Positions 39,105 through 47,231 of a stretch of 64,000 bases of DNA are shown in pieces. The position numbers were made by a program, and so were the translations under genes. The stretch is from contig JADYZV010000080.1 of the NCBI GenBank assembly GCA_020852965.1, positions 28,717-92,716 of the forward strand, written 5' to 3'. This DNA comes from Pirellulaceae bacterium. Lineage in GTDB: Bacteria; Planctomycetota; Planctomycetia; Pirellulales; Pirellulaceae. The notes beneath the pieces are model-generated. The model was not told the DNA's origin, made no database searches, and saw only the letters and a program-made list of their open reading frames with translations. The stretch's first letter is position 1, and each line of letters starts with the position of its first letter.

Positions 39105-40204
39105 GCCATCCACAATGTCGCTACTCCCATAATCGCCAAGGCGGCCATTTGCGGCCAGAGGATCTCCAGCCCGACGCCTTTGAGAAAGACACCCCGAATG
39201 ATAACCACAAAGTATCGTAGCGGATTGAGGTACGTGAACCATTGAATTACCATTGGCATGTTGCTGATCGGAAACATAAAACCGGACAGTAGTACGGCTG
39301 GGAAGTAAAAGAAGAAGGTGCTCATCATGGCTTGCTGCTGCGTGCTGCTGACGGTCGAGATGAGTAGTCCTACACCCAGTGTCGTCATCAAAAAGAGCGA
39401 GGTCGCGCCGAACAACAGAGGCAGACTGCCGCGAATTGGAACCTCAAACCAGAACACTCCGATCACCGTAATGAGCACCACGTCGGCATACCCGATCAAG
39501 GCGAACGGAACGGTTTTGCCAAGTATGAATTCCAAAGGGCGAATTGGCGTGACCATAATCTGCTCCATCGTCCCTATCTCCTTTTCGCGAACAACGGCCA
39601 TGCTGGTCAACATCAGCGTTATCAGCATGACGATGATCGCGATCACGCCCGGCACATAGAAGTTCCGGCTCTCCAGGTTTTCGTTAAACCATGCGCGGGT
39701 TTCGAGTGTAACGTGCCCAGGCTCCTGTGCCATTCCACGAATGCGGGTGAAGCGTGTCATCAGGACTTTTTGTGAAAAACGCAGACTGATCTTCGAACTA
39801 TAGTCCAACACAATGCCTGCTGTATTGGAATCGGTTCCATCGACGATAACCTGCAGTTCGGCGGTTCGTCCCGCCCGCAACGACTCGCCGAATCCTTTGT
39901 GGATGCGGAGCACCGCTTTGACCTCATCGCGATCGATCATTTCGGTCGCTCGATCGTCGTCCTCCACATACTCGACGATTTCGAAATAGCCCGACTTTTC
40001 GAATCGGCTGATTAACTCGCGGCTGACCACACTGTTGTCCAGGTCGTGGATCGCCGTCTTGACGTGTCGCACATCGGTCGTCACCGCATAGCCAAAAACC
40101 AAAACTGGCACGATGGGCATCATGAAAATGATGCCCATCATTTTCGGATCGCGAAAGGTCTGGATGAACTCCTTGACCAGCATTTGTTGGATGCGTTCGA
40201 CCAT
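39074..40204 (-). CDS. ABC-2 type permease (YbhR-like)
   Basis: 376 residues with an N-terminal membrane segment (about 24-44), a large external loop (about 45-170) and five segments in the C-terminal half, the standard ABC2_membrane_3 layout. KEFIQTFRDPKMMGIIF is the typical cytoplasmic N-terminus. EKEIGTMEQIMVTPIRPLEFILGK is the coupling region that touches the ATPase. It is the last gene of a five-gene operon and starts 4 bases beyond the stop of the first permease. By position it corresponds to E. coli YbhR. Confidence 0.88.
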   Translation of the reverse strand: MVERIQQMLVKEFIQTFRDPKMMGIIFMMPIVPVLVFGYAVTTDVRHVKTAIHDLDNSVVSRELISRFEKSGYFEIVEYVEDDDRATEMIDRDEVKAVLRIHKGFGESLRAGRTAELQVIVDGTDSNTAGIVLDYSSKISLRFSQKVLMTRFTRIRGMAQEPGHVTLETRAWFNENLESRNFYVPGVIAIIVMLITLMLTSMAVVREKEIGTMEQIMVTPIRPLEFILGKTVPFALIGYADVVLITVIGVFWFEVPIRGSLPLLFGATSLFLMTTLGVGLLISTVSSTQQQAMMSTFFFYFPAVLLSGFMFPISNMPMVIQWFTYLNPLRYFVVIIRGVFLKGVGLEILWPQMAALAIMGVATLWMASSRFQKTLA

Positions 40205-40208
40205 TGAT

Positions 40209-41342
40209 TCACTCCAGCTTCTTACGAAATTTGAAGTTTGCCACAGCGACCATTACGACTGCAAAAACCGCCAACAGCAGGGCATCCAAGCCGAGGATCT
40301 CCAACCCGACCCCTTTCAAATAAATCCCCTTGAGCAGCACGACAAAGTATCGCGCTGGAATCAAGTGTGTCATGATTTGAATCGGTGTCGGCATATTGGC
40401 GATGGAATACATGAACCCTGACAACAAGAACGAAGGCAGGAATGTCAGCACCATCGCCAATTGACTCGCCAACAACTGACTCCGCGTCATAATGCTGATC
40501 AAGATCCCCAGAGACAGTGCACCGACCAAAAAAACCGCTGCCATCCCGAACAACAACCCGACGTTGCCACGAAGCGGAACCTCAAACAAAAACTCGCCCA
40601 TCAGCACCGCCAACAGCACGTCCAGCATGCCGAGCGCAAAATAGGGCAATAGCTTACCCAGAATCAACTCCGCTCCTTTTACCGGCGTCGCGATGAGCTG
40701 CTCCATCGTGCCGCGCTCCCATTCGCGGGCCACGGTCAGTGACGTCAACAGCGCGGCGATGACCATCATGATCACGGCGATCAAGCCGGGGATAATGTAG
40801 TTCTTAGAAACCAGTTCGGCATTGAACCACACGCGCGGACGCATGTCTAACGGCGGACGAAGCTTGGGACCGCCGCTGCGGGCGATCTCGCGAATGGCGA
40901 CGCCTTGTGAGTAATTCAAGGCGACGAAGTCGGCGTAGCCCATCGCAATGGTGGCTGTGTTGGAGTCGCTGCCATCGACAATTAGCTGTACCGGCGCGGC
41001 GCGCCCCGATTCAATGTTGCTGCCAAAGTCTGTTGGAATGATGAGGGCGACCAAGGCTTCGCCGGAGTCGATCGACCATTCTATTTCGTGGTAGCTACGG
41101 ACGTACTGGCGAATCGAAAAGTAACGTGATCCATCAAAACGACTAATGAATTCGCGACTGGTTTGCGACTGGTTCTGATCCCAGACCACCATCGGAACGT
41201 TGTCCACATCCAGGGTAAGTGCGTATCCGAACAACACCAGCAATAGCATGGGAATCGCAATGGCCATCATCAGTGAACGTGGATCGCGCACAATGTGAAT
41301 GAACTCTTTGCGGGCTATGGCCCAAACACGTATAGGCTTCAT
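40209..41342 (-). CDS. ABC-2 type permease (YbhS-like)
   Basis: 377 residues from ATG 41342, where a GGAGGGG ribosome-binding site lies upstream; a longer frame to 41441 overlaps the ATPase gene and is not family-like. The layout mirrors the next permease: KEFIHIVRDPRSLMMA, one membrane helix, external loop, then REWERGTMEQLIATPVKGAELILGK and a five-helix C-terminal half. The two permeases clearly share ancestry and probably form a heterodimer. Confidence 0.88.
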   Translation of the reverse strand: MKPIRVWAIARKEFIHIVRDPRSLMMAIAIPMLLLVLFGYALTLDVDNVPMVVWDQNQSQTSREFISRFDGSRYFSIRQYVRSYHEIEWSIDSGEALVALIIPTDFGSNIESGRAAPVQLIVDGSDSNTATIAMGYADFVALNYSQGVAIREIARSGGPKLRPPLDMRPRVWFNAELVSKNYIIPGLIAVIMMVIAALLTSLTVAREWERGTMEQLIATPVKGAELILGKLLPYFALGMLDVLLAVLMGEFLFEVPLRGNVGLLFGMAAVFLVGALSLGILISIMTRSQLLASQLAMVLTFLPSFLLSGFMYSIANMPTPIQIMTHLIPARYFVVLLKGIYLKGVGLEILGLDALLLAVFAVVMVAVANFKFRKKLE

Positions 41343-41430
41343 GCTGGTGGTCCCCTCCAGTACGATGAACGCCCAGATTGCAATTGAGCCAACTGGTTTG
41401 GGCAGGCAGAATGAGAACTCCAATTTCCTT

Positions 41431-42402
41431 TCATCCTGCAACCTTTCGCGCGCCAGTTGCCTTGTCGCGGGCTTCGATCAGCGAAACGAAAACGTCTTCC
41501 AGCGTTGGTGAAATTTTTTCGATGCGTTCAATCGCGAACGAGTTATCCTCCAGCAGCCTACGAATGTCTGTAGCGGCCACCTCCGAGTCTTCGACCACGA
41601 CATGCAGTCCGCGTCCGAACAGTGCGACATCCTTCACGGATGCCAGTCGGCCGATGTCCGCGATAGCATCTTGCGGGCGCTGGCACAGGATGTCCAATAT
41701 GTCGTCTTTCATCAGATCCGACTTTACCGACTGGGGCGTGCCGACGGCGATCAATTCACCGCGATCCATCAGCCCCAGCCGATCACAGTATTCAGCTTCG
41801 TCCATGTAGTGGGTCGTCACGAATATCGTTACACCCTTGCCGGCTAAATCGTTAATCAGGTCCCAGAACTGGCGACGACTGATCGGATCGACTCCGGAGG
41901 TCGGCTCGTCCAGAAAAATAATTTTGGGCTCGTGCAATACCGCACAACCGAGTGCCAAGCGTTGTTTCCAACCGCCCGAAAGAATCGAGGTGCGCGAATA
42001 GCGGTGATCGCGCAGGCCTGCCATTTCGAGCACCCACTCCTTGCGCTGCTGCCTTTTGACGCGGTCGATACGATAGATGCCACTGTAGAAGTTGATATTC
42101 TCTTCCACGGTCAAATCGTCGTACAACGAGAATTTCTGACTCATGTAGCCGATGTGTTTTTTGATTTCTTCGGCTTCGGTAAGCACATCGTATCCCGCCA
42201 CGGTACCGCTGCCACTGGAAGGGGTGAGCAGGCCAACGAGCATACGAATCACTGTCGATTTGCCAGCTCCGTTGGAACCGAGGAAACCAAATATCTCGCC
42301 GCGTGAGACTTCGAAACTGACGCGGTCGACGGCAACGAACTTGCCGAAGTGTTTTTCAAGATCGCGCACCACGACGGCGTAGTCGGTCTCAATTGTGGTC
42401 AT
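41431..42402 (-). CDS. ABC transporter ATPase, second of two (YbhF C-half-like)
   Basis: 323 residues from ATG 42402; ATG 42414 also fits. Either start lies within the end of the preceding gene, an overlap of 14-26 bases implying translational coupling. P-loop GSNGAGKST, signature LSGGWKQRLALG, Walker B IIFLDEPTSGVDP and the H-loop FVTTHYMDEAEYCDR are intact. The C-terminal 80 residues form a small accessory domain typical of drug-export ATPases. It energises the permease pair with the other ATPase. Confidence 0.9.
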   Translation of the reverse strand: MTTIETDYAVVVRDLEKHFGKFVAVDRVSFEVSRGEIFGFLGSNGAGKSTVIRMLVGLLTPSSGSGTVAGYDVLTEAEEIKKHIGYMSQKFSLYDDLTVEENINFYSGIYRIDRVKRQQRKEWVLEMAGLRDHRYSRTSILSGGWKQRLALGCAVLHEPKIIFLDEPTSGVDPISRRQFWDLINDLAGKGVTIFVTTHYMDEAEYCDRLGLMDRGELIAVGTPQSVKSDLMKDDILDILCQRPQDAIADIGRLASVKDVALFGRGLHVVVEDSEVAATDIRRLLEDNSFAIERIEKISPTLEDVFVSLIEARDKATGARKVAG

Positions 42403-43345
42403 TGCTAACTCCATCGGCGGCGGCGACATGCTGACCAGCCAATACGGAAACGAAGACGTCTTCCAGTGAAGGTGCAATCACCTGCATCTGGTTGAGTTGA
42501 ATGTTCGCAGCAGCGAGCTCCGTCTTCGAAATCTGCTGCACTCGTTCAGGTCGGTTGGTAACGACATGCACGCGATCGCCAAACAGCCCCACCGAATCTC
42601 CGTCGAGCTTGTCACGCAGCAACAACGATGCACGGCGCGGCTCGGAAGTGCGGAGCTCGTAAATCGTGCCTTGCATCAGTTTTTTTACTTCGTCGGGCGT
42701 CCCCAAAGCGAGCAACTTGCCTTGGTTCAGCAGCGCCAGCCGGTTACAACGTTCGGCTTCGTCGAGATAAGCCGTCGAAACAAAGATCGTCACGTTATCT
42801 CGCAACAATTGATATAAGATTCGCCAGAAGTCGCGTCGTGATACGGGATCGACACCATTGGTCGGCTCGTCCAGAAACAGAACCTTCGGCGTATGGATCA
42901 AGGCACAAGCTAGGCCAAGCTTTTGCTTCATGCCGCCCGAAAGCTTCCCAGCCATCCGCTGTTTGAACGGGGTCAAGTTGCTGAATGCTAACAGTTCTTC
43001 AACTTTCACGCTTCGCCCACGCCTGGGCACTTCGTAAATGTCAGCATAGAAGTCGATGTTTTCCATGACAGTCAAATCGGGATACAGGCCGAACTTTTGG
43101 CTCATGTAGCCGATTTCTTCCTTGATCGCTTCCCCTTCCTTGACGATGTGATGGCCCGCCACCCAAGCCTCACCGGAAGTCGGCTCCATGATCGCAGTTA
43201 ACATGCGCATCGTCGTAGTTTTCCCCGCTCCATCGGGACCGACCAAACCAAAAATCTCTCCTGCGGCAACTGACAATGAGAGATTTTCAATGGCAGTTAG
43301 TTCACCAAATGACTTCGTTAGGTTGTTGATTTCAATGGCGTGCAT
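42389..43345 (-). CDS. ABC transporter ATPase, first of two (YbhF N-half-like)
   Basis: 318 residues from ATG 43345; ATG 43360 adds five residues. P-loop GPDGAGKTT, signature LSGGMKQKLGLA, Walker B VLFLDEPTNGVDP and H-loop FVSTAYLDEAERCNR, where the usual His of the H-loop is replaced by Ala (STAYLDEAE against TTHYMDEAE). That loss suggests one degenerate site, as in asymmetric ABC exporters. In E. coli the two ATPase halves are fused as YbhF; here they are separate genes with overlapping ends. Confidence 0.9.
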   Translation of the reverse strand: MHAIEINNLTKSFGELTAIENLSLSVAAGEIFGLVGPDGAGKTTTMRMLTAIMEPTSGEAWVAGHHIVKEGEAIKEEIGYMSQKFGLYPDLTVMENIDFYADIYEVPRRGRSVKVEELLAFSNLTPFKQRMAGKLSGGMKQKLGLACALIHTPKVLFLDEPTNGVDPVSRRDFWRILYQLLRDNVTIFVSTAYLDEAERCNRLALLNQGKLLALGTPDEVKKLMQGTIYELRTSEPRRASLLLRDKLDGDSVGLFGDRVHVVTNRPERVQQISKTELAAANIQLNQMQVIAPSLEDVFVSVLAGQHVAAADGVSNDHN

Positions 43346-43392
43346 GGCTTGTCTTTGCATGGATGGTGTACTGGGAATCCCGACGAACTCCG

Positions 43393-44532
43393 TTACTCGA
43401 TTTCAATGATCGCATCGGCTGGCATCCCCGGCTTGAGCTCCATGTTGATATTCGTGATGTCGACCTTGATGCGGTAAACCAGTTTCACCCGCTCTTGTGA
43501 TGTCTGAACATTCTTTGGCGTGAACTCGGCTTCCGAAGAGACAAACGAAACTCGACCGTCGTATCGCTTGTCGGGATAAGTATCCGTCGTCACATGTACC
43601 ACTTGACCAATCTTGACTCGGCCCAGATCTGTTTCGTTGATGTATGCCCGCAACCAGACGTTTTCCAAATCGCCAACGGTAACCACCGGAGTTCCCGCCG
43701 CGACGAACTCACCTGGCTCAGTGTTTTTGGACAACACAATTCCCGTTAGAGGGGATTTGAGAATCGCATTTTCCAGTTTCGTGCGAGCCAATTGAACGCC
43801 TGCCTTGGCTTGTTCGGTTCGCGCGATTGCCTGTTGAATTGTCTCTTTTCGCGGTCCTGTCAGGACCAGATCGAATTGGGCAGTCACCTGAGCCAGGGCA
43901 GCTCGGGCCTGCGCGATTTTCTCGACACGTGGACCTTCCTTGATTAGTTGCAGGTTTTCGCTCGCCGCCGATTGCTCTGCGACTGCCACATCGTACAGCC
44001 CCTGCTTGAAATCGAGCTCTCCTTGCGAAATGGCATTCGATCGAACCAAGGTCAAAGCGCGATCCAAATCATTTTTTAGGTGTTGAACGTTGGCTAGTGT
44101 CGCCGCGAATTTTGCTTCAGCAGCTTTGACCTCCTGCTCCCGCGAACCGGCAACCAGTTCATCAACCAGCGCCTGAGCCTGGTCCATGGCTGCCTTGGCG
44201 GCTGCAATCTCTTCTGGACGAGAGCCGGCAACAAGTTCCGCCAGAGCGGACTCGGTCGCTTGCAACTCCGCTTGCCGCAACGCCAACTCAGATTTCAACT
44301 CCGCATCATCCAGCGTGGCGATCAGGTCATCCATCTGAACAAATTGCCCCTCATCGACTGCACGAGTGCTAACACGTCCGGGCATCTTGAAGCTGACTTC
44401 CGCATCGGTGACCTCGATATTCCCCGAAACCGGAATGAGGTTCGGATCTTCGTCCGCCGTCCGCAAGAACACCCAATAGGCACCCAATCCGGCAACCGCC
44501 AGCACGACCGCGATGATCGCAAACTTTTTCAT
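43393..44532 (-). CDS. HlyD-type membrane fusion protein (YbhG-like)
   Basis: 379 residues: an N-terminal membrane anchor (about 3-23), lipoyl-like half motif GRVSTRAVDEGQFVQMDDLIATLDD, a long coiled-coil hairpin (about 75-225) made of repeated heptads with two 'ELVAGSR' near-repeats, a second lipoyl half LKSPLTGIVLSKNTEPGEFV, and a beta-barrel end. It links the inner-membrane ABC pump to an outer-membrane exit. It is the first gene of the operon and is directly downstream of the predicted TetR operator. Confidence 0.92.
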   Translation of the reverse strand: MKKFAIIAVVLAVAGLGAYWVFLRTADEDPNLIPVSGNIEVTDAEVSFKMPGRVSTRAVDEGQFVQMDDLIATLDDAELKSELALRQAELQATESALAELVAGSRPEEIAAAKAAMDQAQALVDELVAGSREQEVKAAEAKFAATLANVQHLKNDLDRALTLVRSNAISQGELDFKQGLYDVAVAEQSAASENLQLIKEGPRVEKIAQARAALAQVTAQFDLVLTGPRKETIQQAIARTEQAKAGVQLARTKLENAILKSPLTGIVLSKNTEPGEFVAAGTPVVTVGDLENVWLRAYINETDLGRVKIGQVVHVTTDTYPDKRYDGRVSFVSSEAEFTPKNVQTSQERVKLVYRIKVDITNINMELKPGMPADAIIEIE

Positions 44533-44553
44533 GGCTACATCCTCTCTTGACAG

Positions 44554-44575
44554 ATACTGACCCGTCAGTCAGTAT
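44554..44575. promoter_or_regulatory. Predicted TetR-family operator
   Basis: Perfect inverted repeat ATACTGAC-N6-GTCAGTAT (8-bp arms, 22 bp overall), with an extra TGAC-type half site inside (CCGTCA). It lies 21 bases upstream of the HlyD-like start, between that operon and the TetR gene, the expected place for autoregulation. Confidence 0.7.
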
Positions 44576-44625
44576 ACCCCATGTCAACTGACTTTCCACC
44601 CTCAACCGTTGAAAAGGTATTCACG

Positions 44626-44778
44626 ATGAAATGGAAAATCTTGCTGGGCATGCCCAAGGAACCGGTTGGCTTGAGCAATTACACGTCGGTTGGCGTATCC
44701 AACCCACCGACCTTTCGCAAGGCGTTGTTTGAACTCAATGAGTCCGGATCGTTGAAGGTGAAGCTGAATCCGTTTTAG
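44626..44778 (+). CDS. Possible 50-residue protein, unknown
   Basis: ATG 44626 has AAAAGG upstream at a fair distance; an earlier in-frame ATG at 44581 gives 65 residues. The product is basic with no signal or membrane helix and a protein-like composition (MKWKILLGMPKEPVGL to SLKVKLNPF). It lies between the operator and the TetR gene and would be cotranscribed with it. It could be real or the remnant of a longer gene; I recognise no family. Confidence 0.35.
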   Translation: MKWKILLGMPKEPVGLSNYTSVGVSNPPTFRKALFELNESGSLKVKLNPF

Positions 44779-44819
44779 GCAGCACGTCGAACAGTCTCCT
44801 GGGAACAAGTCAACCGATA

Positions 44820-45425
44820 ATGGCCAAACGCCGACAAGCACGCCCCGCCGAGATCCTACAGGCGGCGATCGAAGAGTTTAGTGAGAACGGATTTGCTGGC
44901 GCGAAAATCGAAGCCATTGCGGCGCGAGCGGGCGTCGCCAAGGGTACGGTCTATCTCTATTACGCTACTAAAGAAGAGCTCTTTGAGGCAATCGTCCGCG
45001 ACCGCGTCAGCCCAGTTTTTAAAATCGTTTCGGGGATGGTCAAACTCTGGCCAGGCTCCCAGACAGCGCTTTTGAAACAGATCATCCCTCGGTTTTACAG
45101 CGAGATCGTCGAGAACGACATGCGGCGCATGATCTTGAAGACGTTGATCTCTGAGAGTGATCGTTTCGAGCAGCTCGCCAAGTTCTATCACAAAGAAATC
45201 TTGGTTCCCGCGCGCAAAATGCTTAAAAATATTGTTAGGAACGGTATCAAAAATGGAGAGTTCCGAGATGCGCCCATTGCCATCGAGCCGCTCGTGCTGG
45301 TGGGGCCAGCCCTAACGGCTGCCATCTGGAAGATGACGTTCGAAAGGGCTGAAAAGCTCGACACCAAACGCTGGCTCGATGCCCACGTGGATTTAGTCGT
45401 TCACGGCCTGAAGAAAGTGAATTGA
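44820..45425 (+). CDS. TetR-family transcriptional regulator (CecR-like)
   Basis: 201 residues. The N-terminal helix-turn-helix is RPAEILQAAIEEFSENGFAGAKIEAIAARAGVAKGTVYLYYATKEELF, the canonical TetR DNA-binding domain; the C-terminal helical domain binds an unknown ligand. It is divergent from the five-gene ABC operon and most likely represses it, and perhaps itself, from the inverted repeat at 44554. The gene order matches cecR with ybhGFSR in E. coli, which affects sensitivity to cephalosporins and chloramphenicol. Confidence 0.92.
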   Translation: MAKRRQARPAEILQAAIEEFSENGFAGAKIEAIAARAGVAKGTVYLYYATKEELFEAIVRDRVSPVFKIVSGMVKLWPGSQTALLKQIIPRFYSEIVENDMRRMILKTLISESDRFEQLAKFYHKEILVPARKMLKNIVRNGIKNGEFRDAPIAIEPLVLVGPALTAAIWKMTFERAEKLDTKRWLDAHVDLVVHGLKKVN

Positions 45426-45569
45426 AGAGCGTGTGTAGCAGGTTGGCATTGGGCGTTGTGTGCGACCCGCTTAGCCTGAACACCACCGACGTCAGCAAGC
45501 TGAAGGCTTGCCCCATCCTGCATTTTCTGTGGGGAATTCCCTGATTCGGAAACTACCGGTTTTCGTCGA

Positions 45570-46367
45570 CTATTCCGCTTCGAAGTGGCTACTCCTGGTC
45601 CAGCGACTCAGTCCCCTTCGGGCGATTCCGTTGACCAGTCCGATCATCACCAGTCCCAGCAATGTGCTAGTCAAGACAACGGCCATTAGCGCGTCCGTGC
45701 GAGCCAGATTCTGCCAGCCCGTCATCAACGTTCCCAGACCTTGATATCCACCAGCGCCGTTGCCCACGAAGAACTCGCCGATAATCGCACCAATCACTGC
45801 CAGTCCCGCGCTGACCCGCGTCCCCAAGATGAGGTGGCTGATCGCCAGAGGGATGCGCAACTTGATCAGAGTCTGCCAGCGCGTGGCACGGTTCAAACGA
45901 AATAGATCCTTCAGGTTTTCGTCGACTGACAAAAGGCCGGCGGTCACATTGGAAATCACGGGAAACAGGCTGATGATACAAGCCACGAAGACCACTGTGC
46001 GGAAGCCGTAGCCGAACCAAGTGATTAACAGCGGTGCGATGGCCACGATGGGAACGGTTTGTAAGAAAACGACGTAGGGATACAAGGCTGCTCGAAGCCA
46101 ACGCGATTGGCTGAAAAGCACGGCTACCGACGTTCCCAAAAAAATGCTGGCGACAAGCCCCAGGAGGGCCGCCGCGCCGGTCAGACAAAAGCCGGCTATT
46201 AGAGTAGTTCGCTCCTGCCATGCGACACCAGCGACGCGGATTGGCGAGGGGAGAATGATCGGATGGATACGTAGCCATACCACAGCGGCTTGCCAAAGCA
46301 GCAAGATACCGAAGAAAACTAGACTGGTAAGCACCGCCGTTTGAAGTCGAGAATTATGTCGATTCAC
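45570..46367 (-). CDS. ABC transporter permease (TauC/SsuC type)
   Basis: 265 residues with about six membrane segments. QTVPIVAIAPLLITWFGYGFRTVVFVACIISLFPVISNVTAG is the conserved cytoplasmic EAA loop region of BPD_transp_1 permeases in the nitrate/sulfonate/taurine/pyrimidine-precursor group. It pairs with the ATPase gene ending one base upstream. The last residues overlap no other gene. No periplasmic binding protein is nearby, so the substrate is open: sulfonate, nitrate or thiamine precursor are all possible. Confidence 0.87.
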   Translation of the reverse strand: MNRHNSRLQTAVLTSLVFFGILLLWQAAVVWLRIHPIILPSPIRVAGVAWQERTTLIAGFCLTGAAALLGLVASIFLGTSVAVLFSQSRWLRAALYPYVVFLQTVPIVAIAPLLITWFGYGFRTVVFVACIISLFPVISNVTAGLLSVDENLKDLFRLNRATRWQTLIKLRIPLAISHLILGTRVSAGLAVIGAIIGEFFVGNGAGGYQGLGTLMTGWQNLARTDALMAVVLTSTLLGLVMIGLVNGIARRGLSRWTRSSHFEAE

Positions 46368-46368
46368 G

Positions 46369-47196
46369 CTAGCCGCTCACCTCGGCCAGCGCTGTGCTGA
46401 CACGACCGTACAAGGCGGCGAACTCGAGCGACGAACGAATCTTCGCGCGTCGTGGCCATGCCAATTCATTGTCGATCACCCTGGCCACACACCCTTTGCC
46501 GAGCACGACCAACCGATGGCTCAAGTAAATCGCTTCGGCGATATTATGCGTTACAAACATGATAGTACGTGGGCGCGACGCCCATAATTGCAACAACAGT
46601 TCGTTGAGCTTAGTGCGGAGTATATCGTCAAGCGCTGCAAACGGTTCGTCCAGCAGCAAGACGCTTGGATCGGTCACCAGTGCGCGTGCCATACTGGTTC
46701 GCATCTGCATGCCACCCGACAGCTCGCGCGGAAACATGGTCGCCGCACGGTCCTCTAATCCAACCGATCGTCGAGCAACGGCAATGGTCTCGCTGCGACT
46801 TGGCCTGCCGGCCAACTTGCGGGGTTGCTTGCCTTGACTACGATCCAGTTCCAGTGGCAATCCAATGTTTTCGTCAACCGTTCGCCATGGAAGAAGAGTG
46901 GGCGCTTGAAAAACATACGACAGCTCTCCGCTGAGCCGAGACAGTGCGGGATCGAAATGGACTTCGCCCTGTTGGGGTTGCAAGAGTCCAGCAACAGCCC
47001 GTAGCAAAGTACTCTTACCGCAGCCCGAGGCGCCGACCAAGGCTACAATTTCGCCAGCTTCAATCAAAAGTGAGACCTGATCCAACACTGGCGTGTCTGC
47101 CTGATAGGCCACCGTCAAGTCATCAATTCGAATTGACGCAGCCGATTGCGCACTGGCTGCCTGGGAAATCGACTTAAGGGGATGTCCGGGAGCCAT
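46369..47196 (-). CDS. ABC transporter ATPase (TauB/SsuB type)
   Basis: 275 residues from ATG 47196. The open frame runs to 47589, but those 131 extra residues lie across the neighbouring gene in another frame and are not protein-like. P-loop GASGCGKST, Q-loop FQAPTLLPWRTVDENI, signature LSGGMQMRTSMA (unusual MR after MQ), Walker B VLLLDEPFAALDD and H-loop FVTHNIAEAIYL are all present. It works with the permease downstream. Confidence 0.9.
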   Translation of the reverse strand: MAPGHPLKSISQAASAQSAASIRIDDLTVAYQADTPVLDQVSLLIEAGEIVALVGASGCGKSTLLRAVAGLLQPQQGEVHFDPALSRLSGELSYVFQAPTLLPWRTVDENIGLPLELDRSQGKQPRKLAGRPSRSETIAVARRSVGLEDRAATMFPRELSGGMQMRTSMARALVTDPSVLLLDEPFAALDDILRTKLNELLLQLWASRPRTIMFVTHNIAEAIYLSHRLVVLGKGCVARVIDNELAWPRRAKIRSSLEFAALYGRVSTALAEVSG

Positions 47197-47231
47197 CGAT
47201 GATTCGTGTTGAAAGGTAAGGTAGTCTACGT

